64,000 nt of DNA from Micromonospora inositola (GTDB lineage Bacteria; Actinomycetota; Actinomycetes; Mycobacteriales; Micromonosporaceae). Position numbers and translations under genes: made by a program. Below the pieces are notes generated by a model. The model was not told the origin of the DNA. It saw only the letters and a program-made list of their open reading frames with translations, and made no database searches. Below, piece by piece: positions 27,560-36,057 of the stretch (position 1 is its first letter; every line of letters begins with the position of its first letter). Where the stretch lies: NCBI RefSeq assembly GCF_900090285.1, contig NZ_LT607754.1, forward strand, positions 3,808,001-3,872,000, read 5' to 3'.

Positions 27560-29059
27560 GTGGCCCTCGGAGCCACGTTCGCCGCGCTGCGCCACCGGAA
27601 CTACCGGATCTGGGCCGGCGCCGGGTTCGTGTCGGTGATCGGGACCTGGATGCAGGTGCTCGGCGTCAACTGGTACGTGCTCGCGCAGACCCGCTCGGCG
27701 ACCTCGATGGGCCTGGCCGTCCTGCTCCAGGCCCTGCCGACCCTGCTGCTCAGCGTCTGGGGCGGTTCGCTGGCCGACCGGCTGCCGGCGAAGCCGCTGC
27801 TGATCGCCGCCCAGGCGGTGCACGCCGCGCTCGCCGCCGGGCTGGCCATGGTCGCCGTCACCGGCGCCGGCGGCCTCCCGGCGGTCTACGCGATCTCCCT
27901 GGTCACCGGCGCGGTCTCGGCGATCGAGGGCCCCGTGATGGGCCGCTGGTGCTCCACCCTGGTCGACCGGGAGAGCCTCGGCAACGCGATCGCGCTCGGC
28001 TCGCTGACCAACTCCGCCGGGCGCATCCTGGGCATGAGCATCGGCGCCGTCATGGTCGCCGCCGTCGGCCCGGCGCTGCTCTTCGCCAGCAACGCCGCCA
28101 GCTTCGTCGCCGTGGTCGTCGCCCTGTTCGCCGTACGTGAGGGGGAGCGGCACATCGGCGAGCCGGCGGCGGCCGACGCGGCGCCGGAGGATGGCGGCAT
28201 CCGGGCCGGGTTCCGCTACCTGCTCCGGCAGCCGGTGGTGCTGGTCGCGCTGGCGCTGTCATTCGTGCTCGGCAGCCTGGGCCGCAACTACCAGGTGACC
28301 ATGGCGGCGATGAGCGACGGGCCGCTGCGCGGCGGCGCGTCCGGGTACGGCTTCCTCTCCACCGTCTTCGCGGTCGGCACCGTGCTCGGCGCGCTCGTGG
28401 CGGCCCGCCGGCGGGAGCTGGGCTACGGCATGCTGGTCGGCGCGGGTCTGCTGGCCAGCGTCCTGCAGATCGCCGCCGGCCTGGCCCCCGGCACCATGAG
28501 CTTCGCCGCGGTGATCCTCCCCGTCGCCGCGGCGGCGGTGGTCATCGACACCACGGTCGGCGCTCGCGCCCAGCTCGACACCGACTACGCCATGCGCGGC
28601 CGGGTGCTGGCCGCCCTGGCGGTGACCGGCTCGGTCTCCGCCGCGGTCGGCGCACCCCTGCTCGGCTGGCTCTCCGAGCACGTCGGGCCCCGGCAGACCC
28701 TGGTGCTGGCCGGCGCGGTGACCGCGGTCGCCACCGTGGCCGCGGGCGTGGCCCTCGACGGGCTGCGCGACCACCGGCTGCGTCGCCGGGTCACCCTGGT
28801 GCTGGCCGCGCCCGCCGCCGTGCGCCGCCCGGTACGCCGGGTCGCCGCCACGGCCGCCCGGGTCGTCCGACCCGCTGCCGCGGTGGTCGGCGCCGCCCGC
28901 CCGGCCCGGGTGCCCCGCCCGGCCGGGAGCGTGCCGCCCGGCATGCGCCTGGCCGCCCTCCGGCCCGGCGCCGGCCGGCTCCGGTCCAGCCGGGCCATCC
29001 GTGCGGCCCACAGTGCGCGACCTGCGCGTCGCACCGATCCCGCCGTCGCCCCCGACTGA
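27560..29059 (+). CDS. MFS transporter (EntS-like group) with long basic tail
   Basis: The 499-residue protein has about 12 hydrophobic segments in its first 400 residues and the loop motif GGSLADRLPAKPLL after helix 2, typical of major facilitator exporters. YRIWAGAGFVSVIGTWMQVLGVNWYVLAQT resembles the enterobactin-exporter-like (MFS_3) group. After the last helix about 90 residues rich in Arg, Ala and Pro follow, unusual for the family. GTG 27560 is set by GGGGAGG 5 nt upstream; the open frame begins earlier at 27380 but that part has poor coding character. The cargo is unknown. Confidence 0.88.
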   Translation: MALGATFAALRHRNYRIWAGAGFVSVIGTWMQVLGVNWYVLAQTRSATSMGLAVLLQALPTLLLSVWGGSLADRLPAKPLLIAAQAVHAALAAGLAMVAVTGAGGLPAVYAISLVTGAVSAIEGPVMGRWCSTLVDRESLGNAIALGSLTNSAGRILGMSIGAVMVAAVGPALLFASNAASFVAVVVALFAVREGERHIGEPAAADAAPEDGGIRAGFRYLLRQPVVLVALALSFVLGSLGRNYQVTMAAMSDGPLRGGASGYGFLSTVFAVGTVLGALVAARRRELGYGMLVGAGLLASVLQIAAGLAPGTMSFAAVILPVAAAAVVIDTTVGARAQLDTDYAMRGRVLAALAVTGSVSAAVGAPLLGWLSEHVGPRQTLVLAGAVTAVATVAAGVALDGLRDHRLRRRVTLVLAAPAAVRRPVRRVAATAARVVRPAAAVVGAARPARVPRPAGSVPPGMRLAALRPGAGRLRSSRAIRAAHSARPARRTDPAVAPD

Positions 29060-29152
29060 CCGGCGCGGCCCGGTCGGCCGCCCACCTGGTCGACCGCCCC
29101 CGTTCCGGCGGAAAGCTGGCAGCCCCGAGCGGTGGCCGATGTGCTCTTCGGT

Positions 29153-29183
29153 CGCTATCGAGCTGATGTCGAAAACGATTCAG
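29153..29183 (+). repeat. 31-bp interspersed element, copy B
   Basis: CGCTATCGAGCTGATGTC followed by GAAAACGATTCAG shares 22 of 31 positions with copy C. It sits between the MFS gene and the small membrane protein gene, 105 nt before the latter's start, and is outside coding sequence. It is the most diverged copy. Confidence 0.55.
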
Positions 29184-29287
29184 GCGGGCCCGTGCACGAC
29201 GATGCTGTGAGCGAGGCCATGACCTTCGCGGCCGCCGCCCATGCTTTCGGGACGGGACGCCACGAAGATCATCGTTACGCTGCCGGT

Positions 29288-29809
29288 ATGGACATCGAGA
29301 AGCGCCTGCGCCGGGTGCGCGGGTGGCTGTGGGTCGTGGTGGTGGGCTTGTTCCTGAGCGGGGTGACCGCGTTCCCGCTGGAGATCGAGGTGCGCTGGTT
29401 GCTGCGGGCGCTCGATCCGCTCTCCGGTCAGCTCCCGGCGCTGGTCGGCTGGATCGAGCGGGTCCACACCGGACTGGTCGAGACCGGCGACCGTTATCCG
29501 TTCATGCGCTACGGCACCGACTGGCTCGCCTTCGCCCACCTGGTGCTCGCGGTGGCGTTCTGGGGGCCCCTGCGGGACCCGGTGCGCAACGTCTGGGTGG
29601 TCCAGCTCGGCATGATCGCCTGCGCCGGGATCGTGCCGCTGGCGCTGATCTGCGGGCCGGTCCGGGACATTCCCTGGTTCTGGACGCTGGTCGACCTGTC
29701 GTTCGCGGTCGGCGCGTTCCCGCCGCTCTGGTTCGCGTACCGGCACATCCGCGCGATCGAGGCGGCGACCGCCAGGCCGGCTGAATCACCGGTGACATCA
29801 GCTTCGTAG
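29288..29809 (+). CDS. Hypothetical membrane protein, four helices
   Basis: The 173-residue protein has segments LWVVVVGLFLSGVTAFPL, WLAFAHLVLAVAFWGPL, VVQLGMIACAGIVPLALICG and LVDLSFAVGAFPPLWFAYR. I do not recognise a family, and no catalytic motif is evident. TACGCT at 29276-29281 lies 6 nt before ATG 29288, so the message is probably leaderless. Its last ten codons lie inside copy C of the 31-bp element, in reverse orientation, so the stop codon TAG is supplied by the element and the original C-terminus may differ. Confidence 0.7.
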   Translation: MDIEKRLRRVRGWLWVVVVGLFLSGVTAFPLEIEVRWLLRALDPLSGQLPALVGWIERVHTGLVETGDRYPFMRYGTDWLAFAHLVLAVAFWGPLRDPVRNVWVVQLGMIACAGIVPLALICGPVRDIPWFWTLVDLSFAVGAFPPLWFAYRHIRAIEAATARPAESPVTSAS

Positions 29810-29811
29810 CG
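29781..29811 (-). repeat. 31-bp interspersed element, copy C, overlapping a gene's 3' end
   Basis: On the minus strand it reads CGCTACGAAGCTGATGTC then ACCGGTGATTCAG, matching copy A at 28 of 31 positions. It provides the last codons and the stop of the gene at 29288-29809. Confidence 0.7.
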
Positions 29812-29947
29812 TCGGCTCAGGGTTACCGGGGCCGGCTTGCGGCCGTGCCGGACGACCGGCCGGGCGCCCCCTCCCACCGGGGGAAGCGGGTGCCCGGCCG
29901 GCTCGACGCCACGTACGCCGACCTGGGGTGCGGTCCCGCCTGACCGA

Positions 29948-29988
29948 CCGACGGCCGGCGGCCCCTCGTGAGGACCGCCGCCGGTCGG
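29948..29988 (-). terminator. Terminator hairpin after the PhoX-like gene
   Basis: CCGACGGCCGGCGG (29948-29961) pairs with CCGCCGCCGGTCGG (29975-29988), with two mismatches in 14 bp and a 13-nt loop. It is 7 nt past the stop of the minus-strand gene. Confidence 0.7.
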
Positions 29989-29995
29989 GGTGTGG

Positions 29996-31408
29996 TCAGA
30001 CGTCCGCGTTGCTCGGCCGCCCCCACGGGCCGGTGATGGCGAAGACGTAACCCGGGGTCTGGATGTTGGCGAAGAGGATCTTCCCGTCCGCGCTGAACGT
30101 CGGCCCGGTGAACTCGCTGTCGTTGAGCTCGTTGCGGGCCAGCGGGTACGCCTTGCCCTGGGCGGTCACCCCGACCAGGTGGGACACCCCCTCGCCGTCC
30201 TCGGCCAGGATCACCCCGCCGTACGGGGAGACGGTGATGTTGTCCGGCCCGTCGAAGTTCCCGGCGTCGGCGTCCGGGTCCTGGTTCACCCCGAAGATGG
30301 TCTTCAGGGTGACCGTCTCGCTGCGCGGGTCGTAGAACCAGACCTGGCCGTCGTGCTCGTTGGTGCTGCCGTCGGAGAGCCGGGCGAAGCTGGCCACGAA
30401 GTACGCGCCGCCGTCGGCCCACCAGGCGCCCTCCAGCTTGCGGCTGCGGGTCACCTGCTCGTCGGTGAACTGCTTGCGCACCGAGACCGTCTTCGCGTCC
30501 CGGTCCGGCACGTCGACCCACGCCACCTTGTACCGGGTGCCCGGGGCGGTGGCCTCGGACAGGTCGGCGATGTGCTGGCTGCCCAGGTAGCAGATCATCG
30601 CCTGAAGGTTGCCCACGGTGTCACCGTCGGGGCGCTGCGCCAGCGCCCGCAGTGCGCCCTTGCCGCCGCGGAAGCCGGCGGGCGGCGTCCAGCGGAAGTA
30701 GAGCCCGTTCGGCCCGCCGGCGTCCTCGGTCAGGAAGATCGCGTGGGTGTACGGGTCGACGGCCACCGCCTCGTGCGAGTAGCGGCCGAGGAACTTCAGC
30801 GCCACCGGGTCCTGGTTGGCCGCCCGGTCGTGCGGGTCGACCTCGAAGACGTACCCGTGGTCCTTGAGGAACCTCCCGCCCTTGCGCTGCTCGGTCTCCT
30901 CGCAGGTCAGCCAGGTACCCCAGGGGGTGATGCCGCCGGCGCAGTTGTTGTGCGTGCCCGCCACGCTCACGTACTCGCGCAGCCGCCGGCCCTGCCCGTC
31001 CACCTCGATGGTGGTGGTGCCGCCCTGGGCGCCCGGGTCGTAGGTTAGGCCGGCCATCGCCGGCACCGGGTACGGCTCGCCGCCGGCGATCTCGTGGTTG
31101 TTGACCAGCACCGAGCCCTCACGGCCGAGGAAGCAGCCGGTGCCGTCGGCGTCGCTCGGGGTCGGCTGCCCGGACTCCAGCAGGGTCGCGCCGGCCTGCG
31201 CCACGATGGTGTACGAGAAGCCGGGCGGCAGCGCCAGCAGACCGGCCGGGTCCGGGACGAGGTCGCCGTAGCCGACCGCGGGGCGGGTGGCGGCGCGGGC
31301 CGCCACCGGCCCGGCGATCGCTTCCAGATTGCCGGCCACCACGATGCCGAGGCCGCCGGCCGCGCCGCCGCGCAGCACGGCGCGGCGGGAGATGGGGGAG
31401 GAGGTCAC
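29996..31408 (-). CDS. PhoX-like (DUF839) phosphatase, Tat-exported
   Basis: The 470-residue protein opens with a twin-arginine signal, ISRRAVLRGGAAGGLGIVVAG, with likely cleavage after an Ala-rich stretch near residue 40. GREGSVLVNNHE, GTHNNCAGGITPWGTWLTCEET, YSHEAVAVDP and DGPDNITVSPYGGVILAEDG are family motifs of PhoX-type proteins, many of which are calcium/iron alkaline phosphatases. It would act outside the membrane, probably releasing phosphate from organic esters. GTG 31408 is preceded by GAAGG. A PHO-box-like GTTCACC lies 89 nt upstream. It diverges from the FtsK-like gene. A terminator follows. Confidence 0.85.
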   Translation of the reverse strand: MTSSPISRRAVLRGGAAGGLGIVVAGNLEAIAGPVAARAATRPAVGYGDLVPDPAGLLALPPGFSYTIVAQAGATLLESGQPTPSDADGTGCFLGREGSVLVNNHEIAGGEPYPVPAMAGLTYDPGAQGGTTTIEVDGQGRRLREYVSVAGTHNNCAGGITPWGTWLTCEETEQRKGGRFLKDHGYVFEVDPHDRAANQDPVALKFLGRYSHEAVAVDPYTHAIFLTEDAGGPNGLYFRWTPPAGFRGGKGALRALAQRPDGDTVGNLQAMICYLGSQHIADLSEATAPGTRYKVAWVDVPDRDAKTVSVRKQFTDEQVTRSRKLEGAWWADGGAYFVASFARLSDGSTNEHDGQVWFYDPRSETVTLKTIFGVNQDPDADAGNFDGPDNITVSPYGGVILAEDGEGVSHLVGVTAQGKAYPLARNELNDSEFTGPTFSADGKILFANIQTPGYVFAITGPWGRPSNADV

Positions 31409-31482
31409 GTCGTCGCCTTCCTGTTCACCAGTTGTGGTTCCGCCAGCAGGCAAGTCGGCCCGGGCCAACGATGGCCGGCATG

Positions 31483-31504
31483 GCCGGCGACGTACAGGTG
31501 AACA
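31483..31504 (-). promoter_or_regulatory. Possible PHO box upstream of the PhoX-like gene
   Basis: On the minus strand TGTTCACCTGTA is followed by CGTCGCC, so an exact GTTCACC unit has a weaker one (4 of 7) 11 nt further, the period of Streptomyces PHO boxes as I recall them. A second GTTCACC lies on the plus strand at 31423-31429. PhoP control of a phosphatase gene would make sense; this is inferred. Confidence 0.4.
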
Positions 31505-31603
31505 ATGGCCCAACCATCGGCGCGCCGCACACTGTGCCGGGTCGGCGGGCGTCGGTTAGGGTTCCCCTCGATCGTGGACCGCGGCGGCGTCGGGGGGACA
31601 GAG

Positions 31604-34147
31604 GTGGGCAGGCTCGCGGCGGCGTACGGGCAGGCGGTCGCCGCGCACCGGGAGGCCGTACGGCGGTGGGAGAACGGCCGCCGGGCGCTCGCCGCCGCCG
31701 GACCGCCGGCCCCCGACAACGCGGAGCTGGTCGCCCGGCTGGCCCGGGTCGGCGCCGACCTCGCCGGCCCGCCGCACGGCGCCGCCGACCTCACCGCCGC
31801 CCCGGTGCCGGTACGCGTCGGCGAAGCCACCACCCTGGACGGTGGCTTCCCGGTGCTGCTGCCGCTGGCCGGGGGCGCCCATCTCGCGGTGGACTGCGAC
31901 GCCCGGGACCCCCGGGTCGGCGAACTGCTGCGGGCGGTGGTCGTGCGGCTGCTCGCCGCCGCCCCGGCCGGCGCGGTCCGGGTCGCCGGGATCGACACGG
32001 TCGCCTTCGGGGCGGCCTTCGTGCCGCTGCGTCCGCTGCTCGACGCCGGGGTGCTCGCCCCGCCGGCCACCACCGCCGCCGACGTGGCCGCCCTCCTCGA
32101 CGAGGCGGAGCGGCACGCGCGTACCGCCCAGCACGCCGGCCCGGTCGACCGGGAGCTGCTGCTGCTCGTCGCCGCGTCGGCGCCGCCGCCGCGCGAGCTG
32201 GCCCGGCTCGCCGCGCTGACCCACGCCGGCCCGGCCGCCGCGGTCTGCGTCCTGCTCGCCGGTCACCCGCCGGCCGGCCCGGGCGATGCCCCGCCGCCGC
32301 TGGGGGCGGCCACCCAGCTCCGCCTGAACGAGCGGTACGCGCTGGTCGGCGACCCGCCCGGCCAGCCGTTCAGTGCCGACGGCAGCGGGCTGGCCGCCGC
32401 GGTGCTGCTCGACGGGGACCCGCCGGCCGCCTCGGTGGCCGCGCTCGGCGCGCGGCTCGCGGCGGCCACCCGCCGCGCCGAGGCGCTGCGCTTCACCGAC
32501 CTGCTCCCCCCGCGGCGCTGGGCGGAACCGGCCGGACCGGGACTGCGGACGGCGCTCGGCCGGGCCGGTCGGGAGCAGGTGACCGTTGCCTTCGACGACG
32601 CCACCCCGCACTGGCTGATCGGTGGTCGCACCGGGGCGGGCAAGACGGTGTTCCTGCTCGACGTGCTCTACGGGCTGGCCGCCCGGTACGCCCCGGCGGA
32701 ACTCCAGCTCCTGCTGCTCGACTTCAAGGAGGGGGTGAGCTTCACCGAGTTCGTCCCCACCGAACGCGACCCGTCCTGGCTGCCGCACGCCCGCGCGGTC
32801 GGCATCGAATCCGACCGCGAGTACGGCGTGGCCGTGCTGCGGGAGCTGCGCGCGGAGCTGACCCGCCGGGCCGACCTGCTCAAGCGGCACGGCGTCACCA
32901 AGCTCGCCGACCTGCCCCCGGACGCCCGTCCACCCCGGATGGTCACCGTGGTCGACGAGTTCCAGGTGCTCTTCGCCGGCAATGACGCGCTGGCCCGGCA
33001 GGCCGTCGACCTGCTGGAGGAGCTGGCCCGCAAGGGCCGCTCGTACGGCCTGCACCTGGTGCTGGCCAGCCAGAGCACGACCGGCGTCGAGGCGCTCTAC
33101 GGCCGGGCCGAGGCGATCTTCGGCCAGTTCCCGCTGCGGGTGGCGCTGCCCGGCGGAGGCGGCGTGCTCGACCCGCTCAACGACGCGGCGAAGGCCCTGG
33201 AAGTCGGCTCCGCCGTGGTCAACACCGCCGGAGGGGCGGCGGGCGCGAACACCGTGGTCCGGTTCCCCGACGCGCACGCCGCCGCCGCGGACCTGGCCAC
33301 CCTCCGCCACGAGCTGTGGGCGGCCCGGCCGGCGGGCGCGCGGCCACCCGCCGTCTTCCGGGGGTACGAGACGCCGCGGCTGACCGACGACCCCACCTGG
33401 GCCGGGCTGCGATCGGGCGGCGACGTGCCGCTCGCCCTGGTCGGCCGTGCGGTCGACGTGGCCGGCAGCGCCGCCGGGTTCACCCTGGACGCCACCCCCG
33501 GCCGGCATCTGGCCGTGGTGGGCACCGCCACCGCCGGGGCGGACGTGCTCCGGGCGGCCGTCCTCAGCCTGGCCCGGCAGCACGCCCCCGGCACGGCCCG
33601 CTTCCTGCTCGTGCCGCTCGCCGCCGGGACGGTCGAGCTCGCCGACGACCTGGCCATGACCCTGGCCGCCGCCGGCCACCCCGTCGAACGACTCGACGCG
33701 GCCGGCCTGCGCGAGCGGATCGTCGGGCTCGCCCACCCGGACCGGTCCGGAACCGCCGGCCGGACCTACCTCGTGGTGTTCGGTGTGGACGCCGCCTCGG
33801 CCGCGCTGGCTGCCGCCGACCCGGGCACCTTCCGCTCCGGCCACGACGACCTGCGGGCCCTGCTGCGCCAGGGGCCGGGCCACGGGGTGCACCTGCTCGG
33901 CTGGTGGCGGGGGCTGCGCCGGCTCGCCGAGGACCTCGGCGGCGCGCAGCACCGGGACGACGTCGCGTGCCTGGTCGCGCTGAACGTGCCCGGCGCCGAC
34001 CTCGGCCTGCACCTCGGCGTGCACGACCTCAGCTACACCCCGCGCGCCGGCCGGGCGCTGCTGGTGGACCGGCACGACCAGCGCATCCGGCTGATCGTGC
34101 CGTTCGTCCACGAGGGGCCCGAGCCGGACGGGGGTGCCGACCGGTGA
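31604..34147 (+). CDS. FtsK/SpoIIIE (EccC-like) ATPase with one active and one degenerate motor domain
   Basis: The 847-residue protein begins with a short charged helical region (AAAYGQAVAAHREAVRRWENGRRAL), then about 300 residues of Ala-rich unrecognised sequence. The FtsK-type ATPase domain has Walker A GGRTGAGKT at residues 340-348, LLLLDFKEGVSF, and Walker B MVTVVDEFQVLF near 447-456, followed by ARKGRSYGLHLVLASQSTTGV. A second RecA-like domain near 630-800 has a ruined P-loop (VVGTATAGADVLR, no GKS/T). There is no membrane helix. GTG 31604 is chosen for GGGGGGA 5 nt before; TAGGGT at 31557-31562 is a likely -10. It overlaps the next gene by 4 nt. It could pump DNA or, as in type VII secretion, protein. 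Confidence 0.85.
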   Translation: MGRLAAAYGQAVAAHREAVRRWENGRRALAAAGPPAPDNAELVARLARVGADLAGPPHGAADLTAAPVPVRVGEATTLDGGFPVLLPLAGGAHLAVDCDARDPRVGELLRAVVVRLLAAAPAGAVRVAGIDTVAFGAAFVPLRPLLDAGVLAPPATTAADVAALLDEAERHARTAQHAGPVDRELLLLVAASAPPPRELARLAALTHAGPAAAVCVLLAGHPPAGPGDAPPPLGAATQLRLNERYALVGDPPGQPFSADGSGLAAAVLLDGDPPAASVAALGARLAAATRRAEALRFTDLLPPRRWAEPAGPGLRTALGRAGREQVTVAFDDATPHWLIGGRTGAGKTVFLLDVLYGLAARYAPAELQLLLLDFKEGVSFTEFVPTERDPSWLPHARAVGIESDREYGVAVLRELRAELTRRADLLKRHGVTKLADLPPDARPPRMVTVVDEFQVLFAGNDALARQAVDLLEELARKGRSYGLHLVLASQSTTGVEALYGRAEAIFGQFPLRVALPGGGGVLDPLNDAAKALEVGSAVVNTAGGAAGANTVVRFPDAHAAAADLATLRHELWAARPAGARPPAVFRGYETPRLTDDPTWAGLRSGGDVPLALVGRAVDVAGSAAGFTLDATPGRHLAVVGTATAGADVLRAAVLSLARQHAPGTARFLLVPLAAGTVELADDLAMTLAAAGHPVERLDAAGLRERIVGLAHPDRSGTAGRTYLVVFGVDAASAALAAADPGTFRSGHDDLRALLRQGPGHGVHLLGWWRGLRRLAEDLGGAQHRDDVACLVALNVPGADLGLHLGVHDLSYTPRAGRALLVDRHDQRIRLIVPFVHEGPEPDGGADR

Positions 34148-34980
34148 CCGGGTTCGAGGAGTACGCGGCGCTGGCCCGGCAGCTCTCCGGCCAGCGGCGC
34201 GGCGCGGACCGGGCCGCCACCGCCGAGGCGGACCGCCGCCGGGCGCTGCACGCCGCGGTCGATCAGCTCGGCCAGCGGCTCGCCGCCCAGCGGCAGCGTC
34301 TCGAGCAGCTCGGTCGGGCCATCGGCGCCGCCGCGTCCGGGTCGGCGGTGCCGTCCGCCGCGTCGGCCGCACCCGCCTCGACCGTCGTGGCCCCGTCCGG
34401 TCCCGGTCAACCCGGGACGGCGGGTTCCGGCGGCGCAGCCGCCGCGCCGGGGCGGTCGGGGGTCGGGGCGTACCCGCAGGGGGTGGTGACGACCGGTGCG
34501 ACGCCGACGCCGGGCGCCGGCCCGACGGGCGCCGGGGTGCCGGCCCCGCGCGCGCCGGAGGCCGACCCGGCGGCCGAGCTGGCGGCGGCCCGGCAGCTCG
34601 CCGACGAGGCGGACCGGCACGGGCAGCAGGCCGACGGGCTCGCCCGGCGGCCCGCGCTGCTGCCGACCTGGTCCCCGCTGGCCCGGGCGTCCGCCGTCTA
34701 CACCTGCTCCGCGCTGGCCGGGGCGGTGCTGATGCTGGCCATGGTCGTCGCCTCCGGCCTCGAGGTGGTCGGGCTCGGCACTCTGTACGCCTCGATGTGC
34801 GCCGGCCTGCCGGTGGCGTCGTTCGTCGCCGGCTACCTGGTGCTCGGCAGGTGGGGGCGACAGGTGATCGACGGCGACGCCCCGCCGTCGCGGTTCGTCC
34901 CGCTCGGCTTCGTGATCTGCGTCCTGCTGGTGCCGCTGGTCTACTGCGCCTACCTGCTCGCATTCCGCGTGCTGCGCTGA
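34144..34980 (+). CDS. Hypothetical coiled-coil membrane protein, partner of the FtsK-like ATPase
   Basis: The 278-residue protein starts TGFEEYAALARQLSGQRRGADR. Residues about 10-60 form a strong coiled coil (ALHAAVDQLGQRLAAQRQRLEQL). A Gly/Pro/Ala/Ser linker follows to about 150, then a short charged helix. Three membrane helices are at about 185-205 (YTCSALAGAVLMLAMVVAS), 210-235 and 255-275 (GFVICVLLVPLVYCAYLLAF). The GTG overlaps the ATPase stop (GTGA), so the two are coupled and the product may anchor the ATPase to the membrane. The family is not recognised. Its last 31 bases overlap the convergent oxidase gene. Confidence 0.75.
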   Translation: MTGFEEYAALARQLSGQRRGADRAATAEADRRRALHAAVDQLGQRLAAQRQRLEQLGRAIGAAASGSAVPSAASAAPASTVVAPSGPGQPGTAGSGGAAAAPGRSGVGAYPQGVVTTGATPTPGAGPTGAGVPAPRAPEADPAAELAAARQLADEADRHGQQADGLARRPALLPTWSPLARASAVYTCSALAGAVLMLAMVVASGLEVVGLGTLYASMCAGLPVASFVAGYLVLGRWGRQVIDGDAPPSRFVPLGFVICVLLVPLVYCAYLLAFRVLR

Positions 34981-35954
34981 GCCGTTCCGAGCTCGTCCTC
35001 GTCGTCCAGCGCCAGCCGGGCCACCTCGGCCGCGCAGCCCCAGGACAGGGTGATCCCCGCGCCCCCGTGGCCGTAGGCGTGCACCAGCCGACGCCAGGTC
35101 GGAACCCCCGGCTGGACCGCCACGCGCGGGCCGCCGTGCCGGGCCGGCCGCAGCCCGACCCGTTCGCCGAGCACCGGCGCGGCGGCCAGCTCCGGCACCA
35201 GGGCCACGCACCGGCGCCGGATGGCCGCCGAGGTGGCCGGGTCGGGCCGGGTGTCCCACTCGCCCGGCTCGAACGTGCCGCCCAGCACCACGTCGTGCCG
35301 GCGCGGGTGCACGTAGGCGATCCCCGCCGGGTTCTCCTCGTCGCGGACCGAGGTGGTCAACCCCGGGTTCGCGACCAGCACGACCTGCCCCCGTGCCGGG
35401 TGCACGGCCGGGTCGTCGGCGAGCCGGCCGGCGGCCAGCCCGGTGGCGTTGACGACCGTCGGCGCCAGGGCGAAGCCGTCGGTGAGCCGGTCGAGCCGGC
35501 CGCGCAGCAACCGCCCGCCGGCACGGGCGAACCGCTCCCGCAACCAGCCGAGGTACGGCACCATCTCCACGGTCGGCGCGGTGAACCGCAGCTCCGTCGA
35601 GTACGGCCCGGCGCCCGGCGCGGCGAGCAGGTCCCCGGTGGCCGCCGCCCACCAGGGCGGGCCCTCCCACGGCCGGCGCAGCAGCATCCGGGTCGGCCGG
35701 GCCACCACGCCCGGCACGCCCGCCGTCGCCTGCCGGCCCAGCTCGGCGTGGGTCTCCCGGGCCCAGCGCAGCACCCGCGGGTCCTCCTCGGTGTGGCTGG
35801 GGTACCAGACCGCGGCGGCTACCGCCGAGACGGTGTCCGCCGGTTCGTCGGCGGCCAGCAGGGTCACCCGCGCACCCCGCTCGCGCAGCCGCACCGCCGC
35901 CGTCAGGCCGATGATCCCGCCACCGACCACCACCACGTCCGCCCTCCCCGTCAT
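34950..35954 (-). CDS. D-amino-acid oxidase family FAD protein
   Basis: The 334-residue protein begins MTGRADVVVVGGGIIGLTAAVRLRERGA, the FAD fingerprint. GERVGLRPARHGGPRV and VHAYGHGGAGITLSWGCA match the D-amino-acid oxidase signature, which includes the substrate-binding Arg and the Gly-rich FAD segment. It should oxidise a D-amino acid to keto acid, ammonia and peroxide. The ATG has GGGGAGG 6 nt upstream. The 3' end overlaps the convergent membrane protein gene by 31 nt. No peroxisomal-type signal or export signal is present. A palindromic hairpin lies 18 nt before the start. Confidence 0.88.
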   Translation of the reverse strand: MTGRADVVVVGGGIIGLTAAVRLRERGARVTLLAADEPADTVSAVAAAVWYPSHTEEDPRVLRWARETHAELGRQATAGVPGVVARPTRMLLRRPWEGPPWWAAATGDLLAAPGAGPYSTELRFTAPTVEMVPYLGWLRERFARAGGRLLRGRLDRLTDGFALAPTVVNATGLAAGRLADDPAVHPARGQVVLVANPGLTTSVRDEENPAGIAYVHPRRHDVVLGGTFEPGEWDTRPDPATSAAIRRRCVALVPELAAAPVLGERVGLRPARHGGPRVAVQPGVPTWRRLVHAYGHGGAGITLSWGCAAEVARLALDDEDELGTAQRSTRNASR

Positions 35955-35972
35955 GGTCAGCCTCCCCGTCGG

Positions 35973-35991
35973 GCCGCCCGCAGCGGGCGGC
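35973..35991 (-). terminator. Palindromic hairpin between metallohydrolase and D-amino-acid oxidase genes
   Basis: GCCGCCCGC, a single A, and GCGGGCGGC form a perfect inverted repeat. It lies 66 nt after the metallohydrolase stop and 18 nt before the oxidase start, so it probably ends the first transcript or tunes the second. Confidence 0.5.
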
Positions 35992-36057
35992 TGGACCTGG
36001 ATCGTCCCCCCGCCGGAACGGCGCGGTCCAGGCCGGATCGACCGGCGGCGATTGAGT

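Noticed and set aside
31556..34963. 1135-codon minus-strand frame across the FtsK-like gene
   Set aside because: Arg/Gly/Pro-rich shadow; the plus-strand frame has Walker A and B motifs and sensible starts.
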